Source of the DNA: Heracleum sosnowskyi | Taxonomy: Eukaryota > Streptophyta > Magnoliopsida > Apiales > Apiaceae | DNA length: 64,000 nt | Reading direction: 5' to 3' | Assembly (NCBI GenBank): GCA_030848705.1 | Contig: CM061235.1 | Coordinates: 138,763,228 to 138,827,227 of the forward strand | In this document: in pieces, positions 22,086 through 33,073 of the stretch | How the letters are laid out: every line of letters begins with the position of its first letter | How positions within the stretch are numbered: position 1 is the first letter of the stretch | Made by a program: the position numbers and the translations under genes | The notes under the pieces: generated by a model | What the model was told of the DNA's origin: nothing | The model's database searches: none | The model's input: the letters and a program-made list of their open reading frames with translations, nothing else

Positions 22086-22621
22086 TGTTGCCCAGTAATA
22101 ATCTATTGTAGAATGGGGGTTGAATACAATAGTATAAGATAATCGACTTCTTAATGTATATATCACAAATATGAAAGAAAGATAACAGCTTTATTAAATC
22201 TGATATAAAACTGTTACAAACTCTCTCAAGAAATTCTGATGTTCTTGAGAGCTGCTAGCTTACAAAAACTCTCTCAAGAAATTCTATGTTCTTGAGAGCT
22301 TCTATCTTGATTCACATCGAACCAAAACCAAAACTGTGTTTATATACTACACAGCTTCTCTATCAATGATAAGTCCTAATCAATTACAAAGATTGAAACC
22401 TATCCATAATTGATAGCTACATTCTACAAACCAGGAACCAACAGAATAAACTTCCATGTTTAACTAGACTCCAAATATAACTCGAAGTAGGAATCCTGAT
22501 CAGCTTCCAGTCCTGATGATCAATCTTGATCCCAGTCCTGATATGTATTCTGATCCTGACGACCATGCAATCCTGATCAGTTGAGTCTAGCTTCTGACGA
22601 TCATTCAATTGTGATCTAACA
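22086..22621 (-). mobile_element. Solo LTR D, Sirevirus type, reversed (536 bp)
   Basis: Read on the minus strand it starts TGTTAGATCACAATTGAA and ends TTACTGGGCAACA. The last part is clearly related to LTR A (GGGCAACA versus GGGTAACA, the CTTGAGAGAG repeats, GAAGCTGTGTA before TATATAAA at 22338-22346). No polypurine tract, primer site or coding region adjoins, so it is a solo LTR. The flanks AAATT and AAAAA do not form a convincing duplication. Its U3 carries TCCTGAT four times plus near copies at about 22490-22590, a motif different from that of A. Confidence 0.82.
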
Positions 22622-22677
22622 AAAAATTTTTGCTCTCTATTCCATCAAGCTCATATTTGTTTTTGCTTTTAAAATAT

Positions 22678-23716
22678 TGTTAGGATTTATGGGTGATAGC
22701 TTAGAAGACAACTTAACTTTGTGTTTCTGTAAACACTTAATTTTATTAAGTAGAACATACTGTCACAGCTAGAGTATGTTCTTGTAGCCATTTCATTTGT
22801 TGTAATAAACTTGGTTATAAATCTTGGAAGAAGTTCATTCGTTTGTTCAAGCCTCAAGGAGTATATCAAGATGACAGCAAGAATAAATATTACTGTCATA
22901 TCACTGACAGTAAGGTTACAACAAGACAGATGTTGCAAGTCAAGACAGCATATTCACTCTGACAACAACATTGGCGGAAGCCTTGAGACAGCAACTTTCT
23001 ATTCTCCTGACAACAAGTTTGGAACTCCTGGCAGCACCTTTTGCGGGGAGTTCTTACTGTCACCTAAAAGCATATTCTTGTGACAACAAACTTGGAAATG
23101 TAGGATACTGTCTCAGAGGGATAAACTTTGATTTGGGGATCTACCCAGTCAAACATGTGACAGTTTGGATGTTCAAGAAACAGGCGTGGTGCAGTATCCC
23201 AACACTGCATCAGGTCTACAAAGACTACGACATAAGCTTATAGGATCACATGACAAAGCTCACCAATTCAAGAGTATGACAAATCAACATCTACTGGAAT
23301 TGTGTTAGCTAAATATAGAATGTATCTAGATTGCTTTTCCTGTAATGATAAACCTGTCTGTATAGCAATTTAGGTAAGACACTCGGGTAGACAAATTGTA
23401 AGGAGCTGCCACATGAAAATGACAACAGCTCCACAAACCCGTGATGATAGAGATAGGTTTAGTTTACTTAGACTATCTCTCACATTCTATACTGTGTATC
23501 TTTTGAGGAATCGAAGCTTGAGAAAAATTCACTTTTCTCTCAAGGTTTTAGCAACTCTTTGCAAAATAAATAAAACATTTATTTTGTGAGAAAACTACTT
23601 GTGTTTGCATTTCTTCTACTAATAAACATTAATCTTAGTTTTAAGTTGTTGAAACAGAGATTGAAATTTATCAGTATTGCATTCAATCCCCCTTCTGCAA
23701 TACTCAAGAACCAACA
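22678..23716 (+). mobile_element. 5' LTR of element C (1039 bp)
   Basis: It opens TGTTAGGATTTATGGG and closes GAACCAACA, followed two bases later by the primer site. CTGTCA or TGACAG occurs about six times (for example at about 22759, 22871, 22891, 22904, 23047 and 23157). A C-rich box, CCCCCTTCTGC, lies about 20 bases before the end. The matching LTR is at 51493-52532. Confidence 0.95.
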
Positions 23717-23718
23717 AC

Positions 23719-23730
23719 TAGTATCAGAGC
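23719..23730 (+). other. Primer binding site of C (initiator tRNA-Met)
   Basis: TAGTATCAGAGC lies two bases after the LTR. It differs by one base from the complement of the plant initiator tRNA-Met 3' end (TGGTATCAGAGC). The change is G to A and may lower priming. Confidence 0.85.
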
Positions 23731-23757
23731 GACAGATTGACAAACAAATCTGAGATC

Positions 23758-25796
23758 ATGATGAGTATACAGAAATCAAGTAGTATCAAGATCCCATCTT
23801 TTGATAAAGAGGACTACAATGTTTGGAAAAGAAAAATCCTGCTGTTTATCAAAGCTGCAAATCCACTATACATGGGAATCCTCGAGAATGGTCCCTTTAT
23901 TCCTCAGAAAGAAATTGCAGCCTCAACGGTTGATGGTGTTGTTATTCCAACACATTGGGTTGGCAAGAAGCCATCCGAGTTTTTAGAGCCAGAAAAAGAA
24001 AAGATGGTACTAGATGACTACTTACAACTCATTCTGCTTGATTCTCTCACTTTGGATAAAGCCATGTCTGGGAATGTTATTGGATGTGCATCAGCCAAGG
24101 AAATATGGAACAAGATTGAGCTGTTATGTGAAGGAAGTGAAGAAGTCAGAGAAAACCAAAGACAGATTCTTGTCTCCCAGTATGAAGCCTTCATGGCAAA
24201 GCCAGGTGAAGAATTGACACCAATGTTTGAAAGATTTAGCAGACTTCTCACTAAACTCTAGATTCATGGCAAGTTCTATGAGAAGAAGGAACTCAATGTC
24301 AAGTTCTTACTCAACCTTCCTGAGCATCTTGAGCACAGAATCACAGCAATAAGAGAAGGAAGAGATCTGAAGAGTGTCTCTCTTGAAACACTGTATAGAG
24401 TGCTCAAGTCATATGAGCTAGAACTCTTTCGGAAAAGAGCCATACAAAATGGATCTAAGGGAAAAATGGCAAACATGTCTGGTGCTCTTGTAGCTCATGA
24501 GCCAAAGGTTACCCTGCCTAGTGAAGCAGTTCAAATCATTCAACCAACTCAAGTGTCTTCCTTAAAGATTGAAGAGGTGGTGGATGATGAGGAGAAGGTA
24601 GTGATGTAACTGGATGATGTTGAAGATGAGGATTTCTATTCTATAGAAGAGATGGAGAAGATGGATAATCCAACCATGGCTTATATGGCAAAGAAGTTCA
24701 AAAATATAAGATTCAGAAGGAACAATCCATACAAGCCTCAGGGTCAGACATCAAGGTTCAGCAAAGGGAATTCCTCCAAGACCGCTGGCAATGCCACAAG
24801 AGGAGGATACAAAACTGGAATGGTGGATAGGTCTAAATTCAGATGCTACAACTGTAATGAGCTTGGTCATTTTGCTACTGAATGCAGAAGGCCAAAGCAA
24901 AATCAGAAAATGGGCAGAGGGTCAAGTGGACAGTACAAAAGAGGACAAGGAAGAGCCTATGTGGCTGAAGGTAGATGTTGGGATGAGTTCGATGAGGAAG
25001 AGGAAGAAGAATATGTGAATTTAGCCCTCATGGCTAAATTTTATGATGACTCATCAAGCCCTTCAATTCAGGTACCTTCACTTGTCATGCTTGATATGTC
25101 TAACACTGAATATAAGCAAACTCTTGAGGAATTGAGTGCAGAAATGTTCAATATTCATACTAGTTTAACTGCTGTTAATGAAGAAATAGCTAGGTTAAGT
25201 AAGTTAAATGAAAAACTCAGTTCTGAAAATGATTTGCTTTTACTTAAGACCAGTCCTTTGGACTCCTTAGCTCAGGAAAACACAAGACTTAAAAATGATC
25301 TAGTATGTGCTAAGGAGATAGAAGAGTTTTTGAGAAAGGAAATTGTTGAGAATAAATTTAAGCTCAAGGCTTACAGAAACTCTTCTAGGTTGCTTCAGGA
25401 CCTTAATGAAAAGAACACTGAGAATCAGAAGGTAGGAGTAGGTTTTGATTATGGAAAAAGACCTGGAAAGGAATCTGTGATTCTTGATTGTTCAACTGAT
25501 GTTGCTGTCAAACCCCAAATTCTCAAAAAGGTTCATGCACCAAAATTCAAGATTGCTGAAGTTGATTTTGATGAGGAAGCTATGTTCATCAAAAAACAGC
25601 TACTTGATGAGGATGAAGGTGTTGACAACACAACTGTTGAAGGAAAAGATATTGTCACTATCCCCAAGACAGTAACTTTGCCTAATAATCTGACAGAATG
25701 TTCTGAAAATGCTGTCAGCAATGACGAGGCAGAATCTTCTAAAGATTCTGTCAAAAGAGTATCTAAGACAGTAACCTCGAAACCTACAAAGCAAGA
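23758..25796 (+). pseudogene. gag: Gag of element C, truncated
   Basis: The chosen start is ATG 23758, 42 bases after the LTR. The frame continues to the Angela junction with stops at 24259 (TAG) and 24607 (TAA). The N-terminal half holds a copia capsid (UBN2-like) domain with YNVWKRKI (about 23818) and AKEIWNKIE. A CCHC zinc knuckle, CYNCNELGHFATEC, is at about 24844-24885. An acidic stretch (EEEEEEY, about 24995) and Leu/Glu helices follow. The C-terminus and the whole protease are lost. At 25797 the reading frame passes without a stop into a foreign reverse transcriptase. Confidence 0.9.
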
Positions 25797-27207
25797 CATG
25801 GATGGTAATGTAACGACCTACAAAGCAAGACTAGTGGCGAAAGGTTTCAAATAAATTCATGGTATTGACTATGATGAAACTTTCTCACCAGTAGCTATGG
25901 TCAAGTCCATCAGGATTTTGCTTGCGATAACAGCTTACTATGACTATGAAATCTGGCAAATGGATGTCAAAACCGCTTTCTTAAATGGGAGCTTAGAAGA
26001 GGATGTGTATATGATACAACCAGAAGGTTTTGTCGATCCGAGATTTGCTAGAATGGTCTGTAAGCTACTACGATCTATTTATGGATTGAAGCAGGCCTCA
26101 AGGAGTTGGAACATTCGTTTTGATGTAACAGTCAAAGAGTTTGGCTTTATTCAAAATGAAGATGAGCCATGTGTTTACAAGAAGGTTAGTGGGAGCAAAG
26201 TGGCATTCCTAGTATTATATGTTAATGATATATTACTAATAGGGAATGACATACCTTCTCTTCAAGCTGTTAAGACTTGGTTGGGAAAAAGTTTCTCAAT
26301 GAAAGACTTAGGCGATGCTACCTATATATTAGGGATCAAGATCTATAGAGATAGATCTAGAAGATTAATCGGCTTAAGTCAGAGTACATACATTGACAAA
26401 GTATTGCATCGTTTTGGGATGCAAGAGGCAAAGAGGGGATTTGTCCCTGTGTCTCATGGGATAGTGATCTCAAAAGAAAACTGTCCTAAATCATTAGATG
26501 ATAAGGACCGTATGAAAAAGGTACCATATGCTTCGGTAATTGGTTCTATAATGTATGCAATGATATGTACTCGACCTGATGTCTCGTATGTTTTGAGCAT
26601 GACGAGTAGGTACCAGTCTAATCCAGGTGAAGGTCATTGGACGACAATCAAGAATATTCTTAAGTACCTCAAGAGAACTAAAGATTCATTCTTGGTATAT
26701 GGAGGAGATGAGAACCTAGTTGTAAGAGGTTACACTGATGCTAGTTTCCAAACAGATAAAGACGATTCTATGTCTCAATATGGGTTTGTGTTTTGTCTAA
26801 ATGGAGGTGCTGTAAGTTGGAAGAGTTCAAAGCAAGAGACAGTAGCTGATTCTACAATGGAAGCTGAGTATATTGCTACCAGTGAAGCAACTAAAGACGT
26901 TGTTCGGCTTCGGAAATTTATTGAGGGACTTGGAGAAGTTCCATCGATCGCAGATCCAGTTGATCTTTATTGCGATAACAATGGAGCTATTGCGCAGGCT
27001 AAGGAACCCAGGTCTCATTCCCGAGCAAAGCATATACTTAGACGATATCATCTACTTCGAGAGATCTCAAGGAGGGGAGATATACATATATGTAAAGTGC
27101 ATACTAATGATAACATTACAGACCCATTGACTAAGGCTTTGTCACAGCAGAAGCATGAAGGTCACACTAGTTCCATGGGTATTAGATACATGGATGATTG
27201 GCTCTAG
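25797..27207 (+). pseudogene. pol: Reverse transcriptase and RNase H of the Angela-like fragment
   Basis: Apart from a TAA at 25852-25854, where relatives have Gln, the frame is open to 27207. Motifs are YDETFSPVA, WQMDVKTAFLNG (about 25957), IYGLKQASRSWN, and LYVNDILLIGND at about 26217, where the first catalytic Asp of YVDD is Asn. The RNase H part has GYTDASFQTDKDD, SKQETVADSTMEAEYIA and KHILRRYHLLRE, and ends with the lineage-typical C-terminus before the stop at 27205-27207. The YVDD change alone should abolish polymerisation. The N-terminal third of RT and all of gag, protease and integrase are absent. Confidence 0.93.
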
Positions 27208-27221
27208 TGCAAGTGGGAGAT

Positions 27222-28459
27222 TGTTAGTATTTGTGCCCTAGAGACAATACTATAATGTTCTTAAGAAAGACATTTTGATTATTAATAAATATGTTCTATG
27301 GATTTTCTTTTAATTTATTTATTATGTCTTTATTAACTGCGATATAAATATTAGAATAATAAATGCCCTTGGAATATAAGCATGAATTCTATATCTCTAA
27401 GTATGTGACTTAGAAATGAGATTATATGAATAGTGTTTATAATCCTAAAGATCCCTAGTCGAGTATTATTATTTGAGGACAATAATAATGCATTAAGACT
27501 AGTATGTTTGTTGATAGATGACCACATCTCATTGGTCATTAGTATGGTGATACTAAAGTCAAAGACATAAGTGCATGCGAGAAACAACATGGCACTGGAT
27601 AGACCCACCGTGTGAATTCTTCATGGTAAATGTTATCTAATGTCATAAGTAATTCTCACAGTGATAATGGTGTAATGATCCTTAGACTTAAAATCATTAT
27701 ATTTCTATATGAGAATTAATATACTTTGATTCTACTTAAAGTTACCTTTGACCGGGTAATGATTAAGGTGGACATTGGGTATATTATGAATCATATGAGA
27801 AATATGAATGATAGATATAGGATTTAACCCTCCTATTTTAGGAGTGATATTATTGGCCTCTTGATTGAGTGAGACTATGAAATGCATGGTCATGCTCAAA
27901 TAGTGATTTGTTTAATAGTCTACTCATTGATCAAGTAAACCAGGGTTAAATGACGAAGATGATGACACAAACCATGCCTCGAGTTTAATCTATAATATAA
28001 GGTTAAAAGGATTATATTACATGGAACATTATTCATGAAATTTTTAATTGGATCATCAATTATTATTATTACTTGGGTAGCAATGATGTATTACTAGATG
28101 TCGCTCATTGTTTATAATTTTATTATTATATATTAAAATTATTGTCAACGTAATAATAACCTAAAGGGTCACACACACAGAACGTTTTAAATGGAGCTTT
28201 ATTTAAATTAAGAATTTAAATAAATTATTATTATTATATTGAATTATTGAATTAATTAAGTGGGACTTGATTAATTAAACAATAATTTGAATTTAATAAT
28301 AATACAACCAATAATCGGACTGGGTTTTGGAAGCCCAGTCAGATTAGGGTTCAGCCCACTCTTCTCTCCCTATAAATACATAAGGATGTATTATTTTAGG
28401 GTTTAATATTCAGAATTTTTTTTTAAAAAAACCCTAGCCGCTGTACATCAAGGAGAGAC

Positions 28460-28499
<40 letters not shown>

Positions 28500-28764
28500 C
28501 GAGGCTGCCTTTTGGCTAGTACCAAACTCCGGTGATCGTTGGACGATCGGACGTTCGTGTGGACTAATTAGAGACGTATATCGCAAGGCGGGATACGTGG
28601 TGATCATATCAAAGGACCTCCATTAGTCAGCCATTCGTAAAGCTTAAAAAGGTAAACGATTCTATTCACGAATTAAATATCGTTTTTCGCATGGATCCTG
28701 CAGAGGGTTTAGTTAATTTTTCCGTTTTACGAGTTTTTCCGTTGCGTTTTCATGCCCGAAACCC
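27222..28764 (+). mobile_element. 3' LTR of the Angela-like fragment (~1.54 kb)
   Basis: It begins TGTTAGTATT after the polypurine tract AAGTGGGAGAT. A TATA box, TATAAATA, is at 28371-28378. A run of about 18 GA units follows at roughly 28462-28497, in the leader. The end, near 28764, reads GCCCGAAACCC but lacks the final AACA expected from the inverted start. The missing bases support a joint made by repair. Confidence 0.85.
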
Positions 28765-31710
28765 TTCACTTCTAAGTGTCAGCCAGTTCAGTGACAGAGG
28801 ATTCAAGGTTGACTTTGACATGATGGTGTGCAATATCTATCACAAGAAGGACATAAGCCTTTCTCTCAAGGGAGTAAGGAAAGGAAGCATGTTTGTTGCA
28901 GACCTAAGCTCAACAAAGAAGGATAAAATTTACTGCTTCTACAGCAAAGCCACTGTTGGTGACAGCATGCTTTGGAACAAGAAACTCTCACATCTCAACA
29001 TCAAGACAATGAATATGCTGATGAAGAAGGAACTGGTGAGAGGACTACCTCAACAGGAATTCTGCCAAGAAGGACTATGTGAGGATTGTCAAATGGGAAA
29101 ACTGAGAAGATCTGTGCACAAGTCAAAGCAAGTTAATACCAACAATGAACCACTCAAGCTAATTCATACGTATCTCTTTGGACCAGTCAATGTTCCATCC
29201 CTAGCCAAGAAAAGACATGCATTAGTAATGGTGGATGATTACTCTAGATACACTTGGGTGAAGTTTCTAGAGTCAAAAGATGAAGCTGCTCAGTTAATCA
29301 TTGATCACATAAGGGTTTCTTGACAGAACTCCAAATGCCAAAGTCCAAATCTTAAGAAGTGATAATGGTACTGAGTTCAGAAATGCCTTACTTGGGAACT
29401 TTTGCAAGGATGAAGGCATTGTTCAACAATTCTCTGCTGTAAGAACTCCACAGCAAAATGGAGTTGTGGAAAGGAAGAAAAGAACCCTCATTGAAGCTGC
29501 TAGAACTATGTTGCATGATGCAAAATTACCAACATACTTCTGGGCAGAGGCTATTAACACAGCTTGCTACACTCAGAACAGAACCATAATCAACAAGACT
29601 TATGGAAGCACTCCCTACCATCTGTTCACTGAAAAGGAACCTACTATCAAATATTTTCATATATTTGGAAGTAAGTGTTTCATGATGAAGGACAACCATG
29701 AAAAGAAAGTAAAATTTGATACCAAAGCCTATAAAGGCATTTTCATGGGATATGGTTTAGAAAGGACTGCCTACAGAGTCTATGTCATAGATCACAGAAC
29801 AATTGAAGAAAGTGTAAATGTCACATTTGATGAAACCAAGTTTCCAGGGGTACATGAAGATGGTCAAATGCAGACTCTTAGATTTGAGAATCAAGGATAC
29901 TTGGAAGAAGAAAAAATTGCTGATGAAGAACCCAGTCTTACTCAGACTATTGATATTGAGAAAGATGCTGTCAACACTAATGATATTGATCAAACTCTAG
30001 CTCAGTCACAAACCATCTCAACCAATGTGCAAATTGATGGAGATTCTGGAGATAATGAAGAGCATGGTAGAGAAAACTGCACTGGTGAAGATTCATCTCC
30101 TCAAACTGGAGCTAATCCACCTGATCAACAAAGAAGCTTGCCCAGAGCCACAAAATGGAACAAGGATCACACTAATGATCTAATCATTGGTGATCCTTCC
30201 TCTGGGGTAAGGAAAAGGAATAATGTTTCTGTTGACAGCATATTCTTATGTTTTTTGTCTCAAATGGAACCAAAGACAATTGATGAAGCATTGTTGGATT
30301 CTGATTGGGTGATTTCTATGCAAGTAGCTCAACCAATTTGAAAGAAACAATGTATGGAAACTGGTTCCAAGACCCAAAGGAAAATCAGTAATTGAGACAA
30401 AGTGGGTATTCAGAAACAAACTAGATGAGAGTGGAATGGAATGGTGACAAGAAACAAAGCAAGGCTATTTGCAAAAGGTTACTGTCAACAGGAAGGAATA
30501 TACTATGATGAGACTTTTGCACCTGTTGCCAGACTTGAAGCCATAAGGATCTTTCTAGCCTTTGCTACATTGTAACTTCAAGGTGTTTCAGATGGATGTC
30601 AAAAGTGCCTTTCTAAATGGAGAGTTGGAGGAGGAGGTGTATGTTGAATAGCCACCTGGTTTTGAAGATGCTGAAATGTATAACTTTGTTTACAAACTGT
30701 TCAAAGGACTTTATGGATTGAAACAAGCTCCCAGAGCTTGGTATGATACACTCTCCACCTTTCTATTGGAGAATCAGTTTACAAGAGGTGTGGTAGATAA
30801 AACTCTGTTTTACAAGCATCATGGCAAGGACATCATTTTGGTACAGATCTATGTTGATGACATTATTTTTGGATCTTCAAATGAGAAGCTGTGTGAAAAG
30901 TTCTCATCTCTAATGAGAAACAAGTATGAGATGAGCATGATGGGAGAACTGTCATTCTTCCTTGGTCTAAAAGTTCTTCAGCAAAGTGATGGAATCTTTA
31001 CATGTCAAGCCAATTATGTCAAAAAACTTCTCAAAAAGTTCAACTTAGAAGATTCATCACCTGCCAAGACCCCCGTCTCTACATCAACAAATCTGGATCT
31101 TGATCCCAAGGGTAAGAAAGTGGACTCTAGTGCTTACAGAGGCATGGTAGGATCACTGCTCTATTTGACTGCTAGGAAACCAGATATAATGTTTGCTACA
31201 TGTCTCTGTGCAAGATTTCAAGCTGATCCAAAGGAGTCACACTTAGTTGCCATCAAAAGGATTTTTAGATACTTAAAGGGCACTCCTAATCTAGGTCTTT
31301 AAAATACTGGATTTGAGCTAGTTGGGTACTCTGACTCAGATTATGCTGGATGTAGAATTGACAGAAAAAGTACAACAGGTAGCTGTCAATTTCTTGGTGG
31401 AAGGTTAGTGTCATGGTTTAACAAGAAACAACATTCAGTCTCTACTACTGTGACATCCATATCTAACATCCCTATCTACTGTGACAACACTAGTGCCATA
31501 GCTATCTCAGACAATCCTGTTCAACACTCTAGAACAAAGCACATTGATATTAGACATCACTTCATAAGAGAGCATGTTGAAAGAGGAACTGTGAAGCTAA
31601 TATATGTCCCAACAGAAAATTAACTTGCAGACATCTTTACTAAACCACAGGATGAAGCCACCTTTAACAGGTTGGTAAGTGAATTGGGAATGCTTAATCT
31701 GGTATGTTAA
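28765..31710 (+). pseudogene. pol: Pol of element C: integrase, RT, RNase H, heavily broken
   Basis: It starts in the GAG-pre-integrase region (SLLSVSQFSDRGFKVDF), with LWNKKLSHL (about 28970) and CEDCQMGK. The integrase core has HTYLFGPV at about 29165, where the first catalytic Asp is Tyr; SDNGTEF (about 29360) and VERKKRTL (about 29467) are kept. Frameshifts are seen near 29320, 30335, 30440 and 30575. A TAG stands at about 30649 where Gln is expected. RT keeps QMDVKSAFLNGE, LYGLKQAPRAWYD and YVDD (about 30853). In RNase H about 30 residues including AEAEY are deleted near 31450. TAA at 31621 replaces Gln of the motif before LADIFTK. The natural end is TAA 31708-31710. Several defects are lethal. 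Confidence 0.92.
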
Positions 31711-32062
31711 CTTACTGGTTTTTACATTTTCAATTTCCTAAATGCAGCTTGTGACAGTAACTTTTGAGTCACTATCATGAGAAGTTACTGTCAACAAAGT
31801 CTCTATTTGCTTTCGACAACATGTTTGCTATGTTTTTGCTAAACTTGAATTAAGTGCTAGTCACATTGTTGATAGTTAGACTTTGTGTGTCATTAACTTG
31901 GATAACCTCTTTGTTTGAGAAATTGGTCAAGGGACTTGCATTGATTGGCTATATGTGTTAATTGTTAGCCTAGTGGAGAACATAATTCTTAATTGTAATA
32001 TGTGGTAGTTGTATGGGTATTCCAAAATGTTGACCATTTACATTCCCCTCACCTAGTATGCC
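31711..32062 (+). other. Spacer of C between pol and the small ORF
   Basis: Two motif sites flank a short hairpin region: GTGACAGTAACT (about 31751) and GTTACTGTCAAC (about 31785), which are inverted to each other. The rest has no ORF and no repeat that I can recognise. It ends in the TATA box before the small ORF. Confidence 0.5.
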
Positions 32063-32069
32063 TATAAAT
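32063..32069 (+). promoter_or_regulatory. TATA box before the small ORF of C
   Basis: TATAAAT lies 44 bases before the ATG at 32113. The inverted TGACAG/CTGTCA pair lies about 270-310 bases upstream of it. The spacing fits a short-leader promoter inside the element. Confidence 0.5.
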
Positions 32070-32112
32070 TGAACCTTAGGTCATATTAGTTTTACAAACA
32101 GAAAAAGGTAAA

Positions 32113-32373
32113 ATGGAAAACAAAGTAGGAATCGAGTATAGACCCAAGATTCAGTGTGGTTCTCCACACAAAGTAGTGGTGGAAGAACTGTTTGATCAGA
32201 TGGATAACATCCTCGATGAGGAAGAAGAGAAAAAGACTGCTGTCAAGGCCACGGAAGAGGCTAAGTGGCAAGTGCAGGAAGAAGAACTTCAAGTGCTCCT
32301 CAAGCAGGAAGAAAGCACTGAAGAAGAAACTCGCTCAGAAGTTTTAGGATTACTTAATAAAATCATGGAATAA
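32113..32373 (+). CDS. Small acidic ORF (86 aa) of element C
   Basis: This intact ORF begins ATGGAAAACAAAG. The product is Glu-rich, with VVVEELFDQMDNILDEEEEKK and a long Glu/Gln/Lys helix, probably a coiled coil. It has no Cys-His motif, signal peptide or membrane segment. I do not recognise it. It lies in the same place as the antisense ORF of element A, between pol and env-like, and is likewise open while the genes around it are broken. That may simply reflect its small size. A regulatory or accessory protein is possible but unproven. Confidence 0.45.
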   Translation: MENKVGIEYRPKIQCGSPHKVVVEELFDQMDNILDEEEEKKTAVKATEEAKWQVQEEELQVLLKQEESTEEETRSEVLGLLNKIME

Positions 32374-32578
32374 TAATTTGTAATTCTCCTTTGTTAAGAT
32401 GATTTTATTAATAAAACTGGTCCTATTTTGGTTAATGTTTATTGTTTGAATGTTTTGTATCTGTGTTTGTTGTCTAATCAATCTCCTGTGCATGAATACG
32501 AATTCTTGATTTAATTGACTATGTGTAACTAACGTTTATTGAGTTAAGTAAATTATTGAAAGAATCCATTAACAATCT

Positions 32579-32866
32579 TGACAGTTATTGTTTTTCGTAA
32601 AAGTCATTGTCATCAAGAAAGGTAACTGTCCAAGGATTTCATGACAGTTAGTTTCTTGACAGCAATGAATAACATTCTGTCAAGAGTTTTAAAAGATAAT
32701 GTCATTAAAGTACTTAACGATGACAGTAAGTTTCTCGCGACAATGCTACTGTCAAGACAAACCTATTGTCATCACCCAAATGTCACTGACAGTTTGTTTC
32801 AGCGCATAGGGTACTGTTAAAAGTAGTGGACCGTTACAATTGTTAATTCAACCTCCATGTTGACAG
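32579..32866 (+). repeat. TGACAG/CTGTCA motif cluster in the pol-env spacer of C
   Basis: About eight to ten sites of TGACAG or CTGTCA occur in under 300 bases, among them TGACAGTTAGTTTCTTGACAG and ACTGACAGTTTG. Between the small ORF and this cluster (32374-32578), and between it and the env-like start (32867-33073), I see no ORF or repeat of note apart from a pyrimidine-rich leader at 33015-33065. The same hexamer is frequent in both LTRs of C and in its env-like coding repeats. Confidence 0.65.
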
Positions 32867-33073
32867 AAAATAAAGGGAGTAACGTGTTACTGGGTACAAG
32901 CACGATTCCAAATATCCCCTTTTTCAGCATAATGCTTGAACTACCCTTTTATACGACAGTTAATCAAACAGTATCAAAACTGACACAGAACAACCAAAAA
33001 GCAAAACCATTTTATGCTCTAACTCTCTCTCTACCTACTCAGCTAATTCTTTTTCTTTCTTTTACTTACAACA

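Larger units (their letters stand above)
25797..28764 (+). mobile_element. Angela-like copia fragment replacing the gag-pol junction of C
   Basis: The piece starts inside a reverse transcriptase gene (DMDGNVTTYKARLVAKG) and ends within a few bases of an LTR end (GCCCGAAACCC). It therefore has neither its own 5' half nor a target duplication. The LTR start TGTTAGTATTTGTGCCCTAG and the RT sequence resemble the Angela/BARE lineage of copia, which is distinct from Sireviruses. The left joint has a 14-base repeat, CCTACAAAGCAAGA, at 25783-25796 and 25817-25830. The right joint runs straight into C's pol at SLLSVSQ. It looks like filler DNA used in break repair rather than a normal insertion. Confidence 0.8.

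Noticed and set aside
22073..22630. Target duplication around solo LTR D
   Set aside because: Flanks AAATT and AAAAA share only AT-rich letters, which is not enough to claim a duplication.
22811..23243. ORFs of 90 residues in LTR C, and similar ones at 51640-52005
   Set aside because: They are LTR sequence and the frames are not conserved between the two LTR copies.
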